Assembly (NCBI GenBank): GCA_038117265.1 | Contig: JAYOFO010000037.1 | Coordinates: 1 to 25,517, forward strand | Length of the DNA stretch: 25,517 nt | DNA from: JAYPUG01 sp038117265 | GTDB taxonomy: Bacteria > Pseudomonadota > Alphaproteobacteria > UBA6615 | Direction of reading: 5' to 3' | In this document: positions 1-6,577 of the stretch, one piece after another | Layout of the letters: the number at the start of each line of letters is the position of its first letter | How positions within the stretch are numbered: the first letter of the stretch is position 1 | The notes under the pieces: model-generated | Told to the model about the DNA's origin: nothing | Databases searched by the model: none | Seen by the model: only the letters and a program-made list of their open reading frames with translations | Translations under genes and position numbers: made by a program

Positions 1-77
1 CGGGCCTGCCGGCGACGTTGCGGGACACGGCGCCGGATGACGGGCTGCCCGTCCAACTGGTATTAGGGGCACGATGA
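1..77 (+). CDS. 3' end of an unidentified gene upstream of hldE (partial)
   Basis: The third frame is open from the window edge to a TGA at 75-77. Nearly all codons in its first part end in G or C, as in the real genes here, while the other two frames meet stops or have poor codon bias. The stop overlaps the hldE start in an ATGA arrangement, which suggests translational coupling in one operon. Only about 24 residues are visible (ending LPVQLVLGAR), too few to name a family. Genes in this position next to hldE often encode other LPS-core or heptose enzymes, but that is context only. Confidence 0.5.
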   Translation, partial: GLPATLRDTAPDDGLPVQLVLGAR

Positions 78-1534
78 ACAGCAATCCCAGACTGATCGAC
101 TGGCTGGAACGGCTCGCATCCTCGAACGTCGTGTGCGTCGGCGATGTGATGCTCGACCGCTTCGTCTACGGCGATGTCGAACGGATCTCGCCGGAGGCCC
201 CGATCCCGGTGCTGCACATTTCGCGCGAAGCGGTGGCCGTGGGCGGTGCAGGCAACGTCGCGCACAATCTGACGGCGCTGGGTGCCGCCACACGCCTGTT
301 CGGCGCGCTGGGAGACGATGCGGCAGGCGCGGAGGCGCGCGCGGTGTTTGTGACGGACGCGGCGGTCAGCCTGTCGCTGGTGACCGATCCGGGCCGGCCG
401 ACGACGGTGAAGACCCGCTTCATCGCGGGCAGCCAGCAGCTCCTGCGGACCGACGAGGAGCGAACGGAGGCGTTGTCGGATGCCGTCCTGTCCGATCTGG
501 TGGGCCAGCTGGAAGCGGCGCTCGCCGGCAACGGTTTCGGCGCGCTCGTTCTGTCGGACTACGGCAAGGGCGTCCTGACCGACGACGTGATTGCCCGTGC
601 GATCGCGGCTGCGCGCCGCACCGGCGTCCCGGTCGTCGTCGACCCGAAGGGCACCGATTACGGACGTTACCGCGGCGCCGATGTTCTGACTCCCAACCGT
701 CGCGAACTTGCCGAGGCGACCCGGATGCCCGTCGATTCCGACGCGGCGGTGGCGGCGGCGGCCCGCAGCCTGATCGCGGTGTGCGGCGTCGGTGCCGTGA
801 TCGCGACGCGCGGGCCCGACGGCATGACGGTGGTGACAGACGATGCCGAGGTCCACCTGTCGGCGCTGGCGCGCGAGGTGTTCGACGTGTCGGGTGCGGG
901 CGACACCGTCGTGGCGACCGTCGCCGCCGGTCTGGCGGCAGGAATGGCGCTGGTCGATGCGGCGCAACTCGCCAACGTCGCGGCGGGCATCGTCGTCGGC
1001 AAGGTCGGCACGGCCGTCGTGCGGTCCGAGGAATTGGCCGATGCGCTGGGCGCGACCGGCGGGCTCGGAGCGAAGTTCATGCGCCGCGAGCAGTTGCTCG
1101 ACCGGGTGGCCCAGTGGCGCGCCCGCGGGCTCGCGGTCGGTTTCACCAATGGCTGCTTCGATCTGGTGCATCCCGGCCATATCTCGCTGATCGAACAGGC
1201 CAGCGCGGCCTGCGACCGGCTCGTGGTCGCGCTCAACGACGATGCCTCGGTTCGCCGGCTTAAGGGCGACGGCCGGCCGGTACAGCCCGAGGATGCGCGC
1301 GCGCGGGTGATCGCCTCGCTTGTCGGAGTCGATGCCGTCGTGCTGTTCGCCGAGGACACGCCGATGGCCCTGATCGAGGCGCTGCGGCCCGATGTCCTGG
1401 TCAAGGGCGCCGACTATGCGCGTGCCGATGTGGTGGGCGGCGAATTCGTGACCGGGTACGGGGGCCGGGTGGTCCTGGCCGAGCTGGTCGACGGGTTCTC
1501 GACCACCGCGACGATCGCGCGCCTGGCACGCTAG
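74..1534 (+). CDS. hldE: Bifunctional heptose-7-phosphate kinase / heptose-1-phosphate adenylyltransferase HldE
   Basis: This cytosolic enzyme makes ADP-heptose for the lipopolysaccharide inner core. The N-terminal kinase phosphorylates D-glycero-D-manno-heptose 7-phosphate at C1, and the C-terminal domain adds AMP from ATP. The 486-aa length matches the fused family (about 475-490 aa). Residues 1 to about 325 form a PfkB/ribokinase domain with the early VGDVMLDR segment and the anion-hole/catalytic motif GAGD ending near Asp277. Residues from about 345 to the end form a cytidylyltransferase-like domain with NGCFDLVHPGH, whose HxGH binds nucleotide. The ATG at 74 lies in an ATGA overlap with the upstream gene. 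The 3' end converges on mmcB 11 bases away with no obvious hairpin. Both active-site motifs are intact, so both activities are expected. Confidence 0.96.
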   Translation: MNSNPRLIDWLERLASSNVVCVGDVMLDRFVYGDVERISPEAPIPVLHISREAVAVGGAGNVAHNLTALGAATRLFGALGDDAAGAEARAVFVTDAAVSLSLVTDPGRPTTVKTRFIAGSQQLLRTDEERTEALSDAVLSDLVGQLEAALAGNGFGALVLSDYGKGVLTDDVIARAIAAARRTGVPVVVDPKGTDYGRYRGADVLTPNRRELAEATRMPVDSDAAVAAAARSLIAVCGVGAVIATRGPDGMTVVTDDAEVHLSALAREVFDVSGAGDTVVATVAAGLAAGMALVDAAQLANVAAGIVVGKVGTAVVRSEELADALGATGGLGAKFMRREQLLDRVAQWRARGLAVGFTNGCFDLVHPGHISLIEQASAACDRLVVALNDDASVRRLKGDGRPVQPEDARARVIASLVGVDAVVLFAEDTPMALIEALRPDVLVKGADYARADVVGGEFVTGYGGRVVLAELVDGFSTTATIARLAR

Positions 1535-1545
1535 ACCCTCCCCGG

Positions 1546-2007
1546 TCACACGCGCGGATCGACGAGCCGCTGGTGACGCTCGGCGGCGGCCCGCGCGAAG
1601 CGCAGGGTCAGCGCCTTGCGCCGGCTCGCATGCAGGCCGGTGTTGGGCGCGGTGCGCATCTCTTCCGCACCCCATGCATCGGCGACGATCAGGCCGGGGC
1701 GGTCGGGAATCAGCTCGGCCGGGAACTCGGGCGGCACGGCGAAATAAAGCCGGTCGCAGAAATCCTCGTATTCCGGCCATTTCGCGTCGGCGCGGAAGTC
1801 GGCGACGCTGACCTTGACCTCGACGATCGCGAAGCTTCCGTCGTCCGCCAGACCGATCACGTCCGCGCGCCGGCCGTTCGCCAGCGAGAATTCGGTCAGG
1901 ACCGCATAGCCCAGATTGGCCATGTACCGGCACACGCCGCGTGTCGTCCGCGCGGTCGGGTCGACCGGGTCGAGAGGCTGGGGGGTGTTTTCGTATGCAT
2001 CCGACAT
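1546..2007 (-). CDS. mmcB: MmcB-family DNA repair protein (PD-(D/E)xK nuclease fold)
   Basis: The 153-aa protein resembles the MmcB family of alphaproteobacteria, named for a role in mitomycin C damage resistance in Caulobacter. The nuclease-fold signature is visible: Asp49 in GRRADVIGL, then Glu63 and Lys65 in IVEVKVS, the D...ExK pattern of restriction-like nucleases. A following KWPEYEDFCDRLYFAVP segment is typical of the family. The short N-terminal tail (to about residue 18) is Pro-rich and probably disordered. The start is the ATG at 2005-2007; I see no strong Shine-Dalgarno. It is transcribed away from the micropeptide genes, sharing the AT-richer gap at 2008-2149 as a divergent promoter region. 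The family assignment is by recognised sequence pattern; the substrate is unknown. Confidence 0.85.
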   Translation of the reverse strand: MSDAYENTPQPLDPVDPTARTTRGVCRYMANLGYAVLTEFSLANGRRADVIGLADDGSFAIVEVKVSVADFRADAKWPEYEDFCDRLYFAVPPEFPAELIPDRPGLIVADAWGAEEMRTAPNTGLHASRRKALTLRFARAAAERHQRLVDPRV

Positions 2008-2052
2008 ATGGATAAGGTGCTGTTAAGAATAAGGTTTCTATATTAGCGCTTG

Positions 2053-2080
2053 TTGCGTGGCGTCGTGGCCACGATATATT
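2053..2080 (+). promoter_or_regulatory. Candidate promoter for the micropeptide pair, with a 10-bp palindrome in the spacer
   Basis: A TTGCGT box (2053-2058) lies 16 bases before TATATT (2075-2080, five of six to the sigma-70 -10 consensus), in an unusually AT-rich patch. A perfect palindrome, CGTGGCCACG (2064-2073), fills the spacer where a repressor could bind. The leader to the ATG at 2150 would be about 60 nt. The -35 match is weak, so this is a candidate only. Confidence 0.35.
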
Positions 2081-2149
2081 GTGTGCTTATCGGTCGGGGA
2101 GGATCGTTAACGGACGGAACGGGCCTGCGGCCCTCCGCAAGCAGGAGAC

Positions 2150-2353
2150 ATGGTAGACAAAACCACCGACGCGAATCGAATCTCCGGTGCCATGAGCCGT
2201 CGCAAGGCGCTCGCGCGTCTCGGGCTTGCGGCCGGTATCGCCTATGCGGCGCCGACCATCGTCCGGCTCAACCGCAGCGCGAATGCTAAGGTGCTTCCCA
2301 CCCCGTGTCCGCCGCCCGGCTCCAAGGGCGGCGGCGCTCCGTGGTGCAAGTAG
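2150..2353 (+). CDS. Tat-like leader micropeptide A (67 aa), Cys/Pro/Gly-rich tail
   Basis: This small protein has no function I recognise. Residues 14-17 read SRRK, followed by a hydrophobic stretch (ALARLGLAAGIAYAAPTIV) and an ANA|K cleavage-like site. That looks like a twin-arginine export signal, although the Tat consensus Phe/Leu position after RRx is Ala. The predicted mature part is only about 21 residues, with two Cys and PCPPPG then KGGG. AGGAG sits just before the ATG; the spacing is short, and an in-frame ATG at 2192 (giving MSRRKAL) is an alternative start. The paralogue at 2462 shares 41 of 46 core residues while 19 shared codons differ only synonymously. That indicates a real protein under purifying selection. 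Confidence 0.75.
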   Translation: MVDKTTDANRISGAMSRRKALARLGLAAGIAYAAPTIVRLNRSANAKVLPTPCPPPGSKGGGAPWCK

Positions 2354-2461
2354 TTCCAACTCCGCGTTTCTGAACATCGAATCGCCGTTTGCGCGCCGTC
2401 GCGCGGGTTCGTTTGTGTCGGTCCGAATACGTCGTTACCGTGTCGTCGTTTTGAGGGGACA

Positions 2462-2650
2462 ATGAAGAACGAAAAGAATTCCGAAAACGGAAAACTCGAC
2501 CGCCGGCGCGCGCTGGCGCGGTTGGGCCTGGCTGCGGGCGTGGCCTATGCGGCGCCGACGATCGTTCGCCTCGACCGCAGCGCCAACGCCAAGGTGCTGC
2601 CCTCCCCGTGTCCGCCACCGGGCGGCAAGGGCGGCGGCAAGCACTGCTGA
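2462..2650 (+). CDS. Tat-like leader micropeptide B (62 aa), paralogue of the preceding gene
   Basis: This is a second copy of the micropeptide, 108 bases downstream and probably co-transcribed, since no terminator is evident between them. Its order is the same: a short Lys/Asn/Glu-rich N-terminus, DRRRALARLGLAAG, APTIVRL, SANAKVLP, PCPPPG, KGGG, ending KHC. A clear Shine-Dalgarno GAGGGG lies four to five bases before the ATG. The differences from copy A in the core are conservative (K/R, I/V, N/D, T/S, S/G). Both copies keep one Cys in PCPPPG and one at or next to the C-terminus, so a disulphide or other crosslink in a roughly 20-residue exported peptide is possible. That is inference; the function is unknown. 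Confidence 0.78.
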   Translation: MKNEKNSENGKLDRRRALARLGLAAGVAYAAPTIVRLDRSANAKVLPSPCPPPGGKGGGKHC

Positions 2651-2692
2651 CCGAATTCCGCCGGTCGGGTATCCGCATGTCATAATCGGGCC

Positions 2693-3777
2693 ATGCCAGC
2701 CGACGATTTCTTCCAGGCCGAACGCCTCCTTGCCGGAGGCACTGCCGATGCGGCCGCCGCGATTCTCGAACGCATGCTCGAGGAGAATTCCGAACATGTC
2801 GCGGGCTGGCGCCTGTATGCGCGGGCACTGGACATGCTTGGACAGGGTGCCGAGGCGGCGGACGCCGCGCGCCGCGCCGATGCGATCGAGGCGGATCACA
2901 CAGCCGAGGTCGGGGCCTCGCTGCTGTTTCATGGCGACGAGAGGCGCGCCGAGACGTGCTTCGAACGCGCGCTGGCACTCGATCCGGACTGCCTGAGCGC
3001 CCATTGCCTGCTCGGCGAGTTCCATGGCCAGCGCGGGGCGCGGGACAAGGCGCTCGCCCACTACGCGCGTTGCCGGGAGATCGCGCCCGACCGCAACGGA
3101 CCGGCCTACATGATCGCCGCGCTCGGCGCCGATGCCTCGCCCGATGCCGCGCCGCGCCGCGCGACTATATCGAGGCGTTCTTCCACTGGTACGCCGATCA
3201 TTTCGACAGCCACCTGACCGGAAACCTGAAATACACCGGTCCGGCACAGGTCGCCGCCCGCCTCGCGGAACTGCGGCCCGGCGGTGTCGGGCACGTGGTC
3301 GATCTGGGCTGCGGCACCGGGCTTTTCGGGGTGGCGCTCGCCGGCCAGTGTCGTTCGCTGACCGGCGTCGACCTGTCGCACGAGATGCTCGCGCGTGCGC
3401 GCGACCGCAACATCTATGACGCGCTGGTCGAGGACGATCTGGTGACGGCGCTCGCGGCCATGCCCGAGGCGCGCGCCGATGCCGTCGTCGCGGTCGATGT
3501 GCTGGTCTATATCGGGGCGATCGAGGGTCTGTTCGCCTAGGTGCGCCGGGTGCTCGCGCCGGGCGGGGTCTTCATCGCAACCTTCGAGGCCGCGCCGGAC
3601 GATGCCGGGGATTGGGAACTCGCCCAGACCGGGCGCTTCCGCCATTCCGCGGTGTATATTGCACGCGCGGGCGCCGAAGCTGGCCTCGTCGATGCGGACA
3701 TCCGTGCGACGACCCTGCGCGAGGAGTATGGCGCGCCGGTCGCAAGCCTGCTCGCGAGCTTTTCACGGCCTGCATAG
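2693..3777 (+). pseudogene. Broken TPR / class I SAM-methyltransferase fusion (frameshift plus in-frame TAG)
   Basis: Frame 2 encodes a tetratricopeptide-repeat segment (about 150 residues from the ATG at 2693; repeats such as AETCFERALALDPDCLSAHC). Coding then continues in frame 1 from about 3163 with DYIEAFFHWYADHFD and a methyltransferase domain carrying motif I VVDLGCGTGLFG. That frame is cut by TAG at 3538-3540, and the same frame resumes at once with VRRVLAPGGVFIATFE and ends at TAG 3775-3777. Repaired, it would be a single protein of about 360 aa, a common alphaproteobacterial TPR-methyltransferase layout; substrate unknown. The frameshift sits on three tandem GCCGC units, and two units would restore D-A-A-P-R-D-Y. 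The TAG could be a C-to-T change from CAG. Sequencing error is a live alternative for either lesion. Confidence 0.8.
3146..3160 (+). repeat. Tandem pentanucleotide repeat (GCCGC x3) at a frameshift
   Basis: Three exact GCCGC units lie where the reading frame of the TPR-methyltransferase gene changes. A five-base gain or loss shifts the frame, and two units would give a continuous frame. This fits replication slippage; a single-base deletion nearby is the alternative. Confidence 0.7.
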
Positions 3778-3780
3778 CGA

Positions 3781-3805
3781 AACGCCCGGCCTTGGGCCGG
3801 GCGTT
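3781..3805 (-). terminator. Hairpin terminator after the DJ-1-like gene (possibly bidirectional)
   Basis: An 11-bp perfect stem (AACGCCCGGCC with GGCCGGGCGTT) encloses a 3-base loop. It lies 25 bases past the stop of the minus-strand DJ-1-like gene and directly after the end of the plus-strand methyltransferase remnant. On the minus strand the stem ends in GTTTCGC, giving a short T stretch. It may serve both converging genes. Confidence 0.6.
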
Positions 3806-3829
3806 CGCGGAAATCGTGGTCAGGCCGGA

Positions 3830-4387
3830 TCAGGCGGCCTGGGGAACGCTCTCGTCGTCGACCAGTTCGAGGAACGTGTTGAGGCGCTCGTTCGAGCTGG
3901 CCGCGGGCGTCGCGGTGATCAGGCGTCCGTCGGTGGCGAGCGTGGCGTCGCCTGCCCAATCGGCGCCGGCGCGGATCAGCTCCGAACTCTGTTCGGCACT
4001 GCCGGCAAGGCGCCGGCCGGCAGCGATCTCGGCCTTGACAAGAAGGTCGATCGCCTCGCCGATCGCGAGCACCGGCGCATCGGCCGACACGAAGGCGGCG
4101 ATCAGCCGCTTGGTGTGCACATTCTCGGCGAGCGTGTGGGCGCTGTTCTTGCCGTCGGGCATGATCAGGGCGCTGTAGTCGGCGGCCAGCGCGTCGGCGA
4201 TCTTCTCGTCGGCCATAAAATGGTGCCCCCAAGCGCCGTCGTGCCATCCCTGGACGAGACCGCCGTCGGGCGAGATGACCTTCACCTTCCGGCCTTTCGC
4301 CAGCAGGAACTTCTGCGTGTCGGTGAACGTGGTTTCGGCGAAACCTGCGGCGGCGAGGATTGCGATGGGAAGCTTTTCGTCGGCCAT
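3830..4387 (-). CDS. DJ-1/PfpI-family protein lacking the catalytic cysteine
   Basis: The 185-aa length and order of elements fit the DJ-1/PfpI glutamine-amidotransferase-like fold: an N-terminal IAILAAAGF strand, VKVISPDGG, ALIMPDGKNSAH, APVLAIGEAIDLL and a C-terminal LITATPAASSN. Active members carry a nucleophile in an ICHG-like elbow; here Gly110-Glu111 occupy the Cys-His positions, and PGG has become PDG. The acidic partner near Glu18 remains. Protease, deglycase or glyoxalase activity by the usual mechanism is therefore unlikely, and a binding or regulatory role is possible. The ATG at 4385-4387 has a well-spaced GGAG upstream. The 246-base gap to the bactofilin (4388-4633) shows only an imperfect GC-rich inverted repeat near 4411-4441. 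Confidence 0.85.
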   Translation of the reverse strand: MADEKLPIAILAAAGFAETTFTDTQKFLLAKGRKVKVISPDGGLVQGWHDGAWGHHFMADEKIADALAADYSALIMPDGKNSAHTLAENVHTKRLIAAFVSADAPVLAIGEAIDLLVKAEIAAGRRLAGSAEQSSELIRAGADWAGDATLATDGRLITATPAASSNERLNTFLELVDDESVPQAA

Positions 4388-4633
4388 TCAAACACTCCGT
4401 TTCTGGTCCGCGCGCCATCCCGGGAGGGACGCGCGCGGCGGTGGCAATGGTACGAGCAAACGGCGATGGCGCGGCGTGCGCGCTACCCGCTCGGTCTTGC
4501 TCGCTCGGAAACGGCCGCGCATCGCCGCAGCGACCGGGACCGGATTTTCGAAGATGGCGGGAATGTAGGAATCGCGTCCCGCAGAGTCAATCGATGCACG
4601 GCGATTCTGTGCGGTTTCGCCGCACGCACCGTT

Positions 4634-5116
4634 TTAAGAACGCGGGGGCAACCCTCCTGGCGACATGGGCCGTGCATTCGGCGCGTTCTCGTCGTGACTG
4701 ATCGAACCGGCGATCTCGCCGCCGGCCTCGACCTCGATCCGGCCGTACTTGATGGTGCCGGTGACATGGCCGCCGGCGCGCACGCGCAGCGCGCCCGAGA
4801 CCGCCAGATCCCCCTCGAAATGGCCCTGGATCTCTGCCTCGGACACCTTGGCCGTGCCCTTGAATCGGCCGCCTTCGGAGATCTCGAGCACCTCGCCGAC
4901 CAGCGTGGCCTCGACATTTCCCTCGACCACCATGGTGTCGCAGCTTCCCACATCGCCCTTCAGGTCGACGCCGGGGCCGATCGTCAGGCGTGCGCCGACG
5001 CTGCGCTGCGGGCTCGGCTCGACCTTGGGGCGCGGCGGGGCGCCGGGGGTAGGGACGGGCGGAATCTCCCCGAGGCTGCGCGCCGGCTTCTGGGTGGGGG
5101 TAACGGTCTCGTTCAT
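4634..5116 (-). CDS. Bactofilin-family polymer-forming cytoskeletal protein
   Basis: Bactofilins form nucleotide-independent filaments, often at the membrane, that scaffold cell-wall enzymes, stalks or polarity factors. The 160-aa protein has a Pro-rich disordered N-terminus (residues 1 to about 40), a central repetitive right-handed beta-helix region (about 42-140) rich in regularly spaced Gly/Val/Ile, such as GDVGSCDTMVVEGNVEATL and GGHVTGTIKYGRIEVEAGG, and a short Pro/Gly tail. This tripartite layout and length are standard for the family. There is no peptidase neighbour of the kind that sometimes accompanies bactofilins. The start is the ATG at 5114-5116. The 256-base gap upstream (5117-5372) contains the hairpin of the next gene and AT-richer sequence near 5160-5200 that could hold the promoter. 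Confidence 0.92.
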   Translation of the reverse strand: MNETVTPTQKPARSLGEIPPVPTPGAPPRPKVEPSPQRSVGARLTIGPGVDLKGDVGSCDTMVVEGNVEATLVGEVLEISEGGRFKGTAKVSEAEIQGHFEGDLAVSGALRVRAGGHVTGTIKYGRIEVEAGGEIAGSISHDENAPNARPMSPGGLPPRS

Positions 5117-5312
5117 TGCGGGCTTTTCCGGCGGTCGGGCGCGGATGTGCGCACCGGCTCGATCATTGACATTCGCTCAGCAGGCATCTTATCGCATGTT
5201 GGGCGCGCGGGCGCCCGTCATTTCGCGATTTGCGTGGCTGCAAGTTCGATTGTCGAGCCGGAATCGGCCGCGACGGAGGCGGGCCCGGGGTCTTTTCGGG
5301 GCAAACGCGCAA

Positions 5313-5344
5313 GCGCCGCCCCGGCTATCGAGCCGGCGCGGCGC
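5313..5344 (-). terminator. GC-rich hairpin downstream of the small secreted protein gene
   Basis: Two 14-base arms (5313-5326 and 5331-5344) pair with a single mismatch around the 4-base loop ATCG, starting 28 bases after the minus-strand stop at 5373. On the minus strand it is followed by a broken T-rich stretch (TTGCGCGTTT), so it may be a weak intrinsic terminator. Confidence 0.5.
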
Positions 5345-5372
5345 GCATGCGTGGAACGGACGGTGACGACGT

Positions 5373-5801
5373 CTATTCGAACGAGACGATGCGGACGTGC
5401 CAGGGACCCGAGGCCTGGGTCACCGCCTTGAAGGTGCCCGGACCCGCGAACGGCAGCTTTCCGGTCATCGGTGCCGCCTCGTCGCCCTCGCGGGTCTGCG
5501 GCGCGCTCGAGATCAGTTCGATGCCGTTCTGGTCGATCAACTTGACCAGGAACTGACCGCCGGTCGCCGTCCAGCGGATTTCGAACCGTCCCTTCGCCTC
5601 GAACAGGGAGCCTTCCTTGGTGTCGGCAGCCCGATCCTCGAACAAAAGCTGGGTGACCTGTGCGGTCGAGCCGGTGGCGGCGATCGCGACGAGGACTGCC
5701 GCGAAGGCGATCGTCAGGACGGTGGTGTGGATATTGCGAAAGAGACCATTTATTGGATTAGCTCGCCAGTTAGTTTCCGTTCCGTGTGCCCTCGATGACA
5801 C
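5373..5801 (-). CDS. Small secreted protein of unknown function
   Basis: I do not recognise the family. The 142-aa product has a polar N-terminus, a hydrophobic segment at about residues 27-43 (TVLTIAFAAVLVAIAATG) and an STAQ cleavage-like site, so it is probably exported to the periplasm by Sec or stays membrane-anchored. The remaining roughly 95 residues are predicted mostly beta, with no Cys, and include GRFEIRWTATGGQFLVKLID and GPGTFKAVTQ. The frame begins with GTG at 5799-5801 and has no ATG and no good Shine-Dalgarno, so the start is uncertain. A candidate promoter at 5843-5872 gives a leader of about 35 nt that agrees with this GTG. A terminator-like hairpin follows the stop. Confidence 0.7.
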   Translation of the reverse strand: MSSRAHGTETNWRANPINGLFRNIHTTVLTIAFAAVLVAIAATGSTAQVTQLLFEDRAADTKEGSLFEAKGRFEIRWTATGGQFLVKLIDQNGIELISSAPQTREGDEAAPMTGKLPFAGPGTFKAVTQASGPWHVRIVSFE

Positions 5802-5842
5802 GACTGACTGTGCTCCGAAGAGCGCCGATCCCCCGACTACAC

Positions 5843-5872
5843 ATCATAATACCAGCGGTTCGGCTGTGTAAA
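5843..5872 (-). promoter_or_regulatory. Candidate sigma-70 promoter of the small secreted protein gene
   Basis: Read on the minus strand, TTTACA (5872-5867, five of six to TTGACA) is 18 bases from TATGAT (5848-5843, five of six to TATAAT). An overlapping TATTAT at 5851-5846 is a less well spaced alternative. The sequence here is clearly AT-richer than the surroundings. Confidence 0.45.
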
Positions 5873-5954
5873 AGTGTTAACGGTCCTTCGTGTCCATGCT
5901 GTGACGGGCATCACTGCACGACCGGAATGTTGCAAGCGGCGGGCCAGAGAAAAA

Positions 5955-6031
5955 TGGCGCGCCCGACAGGATTCGAACCTGTGACCTTCGGCTTCGGAGG
6001 CCGACACTCTATCCAACTGAGCTACGGGCGC
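5955..6031 (-). tRNA. tRNA-Arg (anticodon CCG)
   Basis: The minus strand folds as a 77-nt tRNA with encoded CCA. The acceptor stem GCGCCCG (6031-6025) pairs with CGGGCGC. The D-arm contains AGCTCAGTTGGATAGAG, the anticodon loop is CTCCGAA with anticodon CCG (reads CGG, Arg), and the T-arm contains the invariant GGTTCGAATCC. The discriminator is G, then CCA at 5957-5955. A run of five T follows directly (5954-5950), which may help termination. A TTGACC box at 6071-6066 is a plausible -35, but the matching -10 is poor. Confidence 0.96.
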
Positions 6032-6159
6032 GCTGCGGGCGGACAATTGCGCCAAAACGGGTACAGGTCAAGGATGCGCGCGTTGCCCGTGTCGCACTAT
6101 GCGACCATATTAACTGCGAAACGGACTCTCAGATTGCGATTCAACAGGGAGATGCGCCG

Positions 6160-6576
6160 ATGGCGGACGAAGGACGCGAAAAGCTCGAAAAGTCGGAAGA
6201 GGAGTGGCGCGCCCAGCTGACGCCCGAACAGTATCGGATCACCCGCCAGGCGGGGACGGAGCCGGCGTTCACGGGCAAATACAACGTTTCGAAGGATCCC
6301 GGCGTGTTTCACTGCGTGTGCTGCGGGGCGTCCCTGTTCCGCTCGGACGAGAAGTACGATTCCGGGAGCGGTTGGCCCAGCTTCTGGAAACCGGTCTCGG
6401 ACGATGCGGTCGAGACCCATGTCGACCGCAGCCACGGGATGATCCGCAACGAGGTGGTCTGCGCGCGCTGCGACGCCCATCTCGGGCATGTGTTTCCCGA
6501 CGGGCCGCCGCCGACGGGGCTGCGCTATTGCATGAATTCGGCCTCGCTCGACCTCAAGGCGAAGGACGGGGACTGA
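6160..6576 (+). CDS. msrB: Peptide-methionine (R)-S-oxide reductase MsrB
   Basis: MsrB reduces the R-epimer of methionine sulphoxide in oxidised proteins using thioredoxin, a cytosolic repair activity. The 138-aa protein shows the complete family layout: a zinc site of two CxxC pairs (Cys52/Cys55 in HCVCCG and Cys101/Cys104 in CARC), the substrate loop SGSGWPSFWKP, HLGHVFPDGP, and the catalytic Cys124 in RYCMNSASL. The length is typical for a single-domain MsrB. A GGGAG Shine-Dalgarno lies upstream of the ATG. It is transcribed on its own: the tRNA behind it is on the other strand, and its 3' end meets the lipase-like gene, also on the other strand, one base away. Confidence 0.96.
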   Translation: MADEGREKLEKSEEEWRAQLTPEQYRITRQAGTEPAFTGKYNVSKDPGVFHCVCCGASLFRSDEKYDSGSGWPSFWKPVSDDAVETHVDRSHGMIRNEVVCARCDAHLGHVFPDGPPPTGLRYCMNSASLDLKAKDGD

Positions 6577-6577
6577 G

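Noticed and set aside
2646..2668. GACCG/CGGTC inverted repeat after micropeptide B
   Set aside because: The stem is only 5 bp with no T tract, so it is not convincing as a terminator.
3479..5431. 650-codon plus-strand open frame
   Set aside because: It runs antisense to the DJ-1-like and bactofilin genes and overlaps the methyltransferase in another frame; its content is Arg/Gly/Ala-rich shadow sequence.
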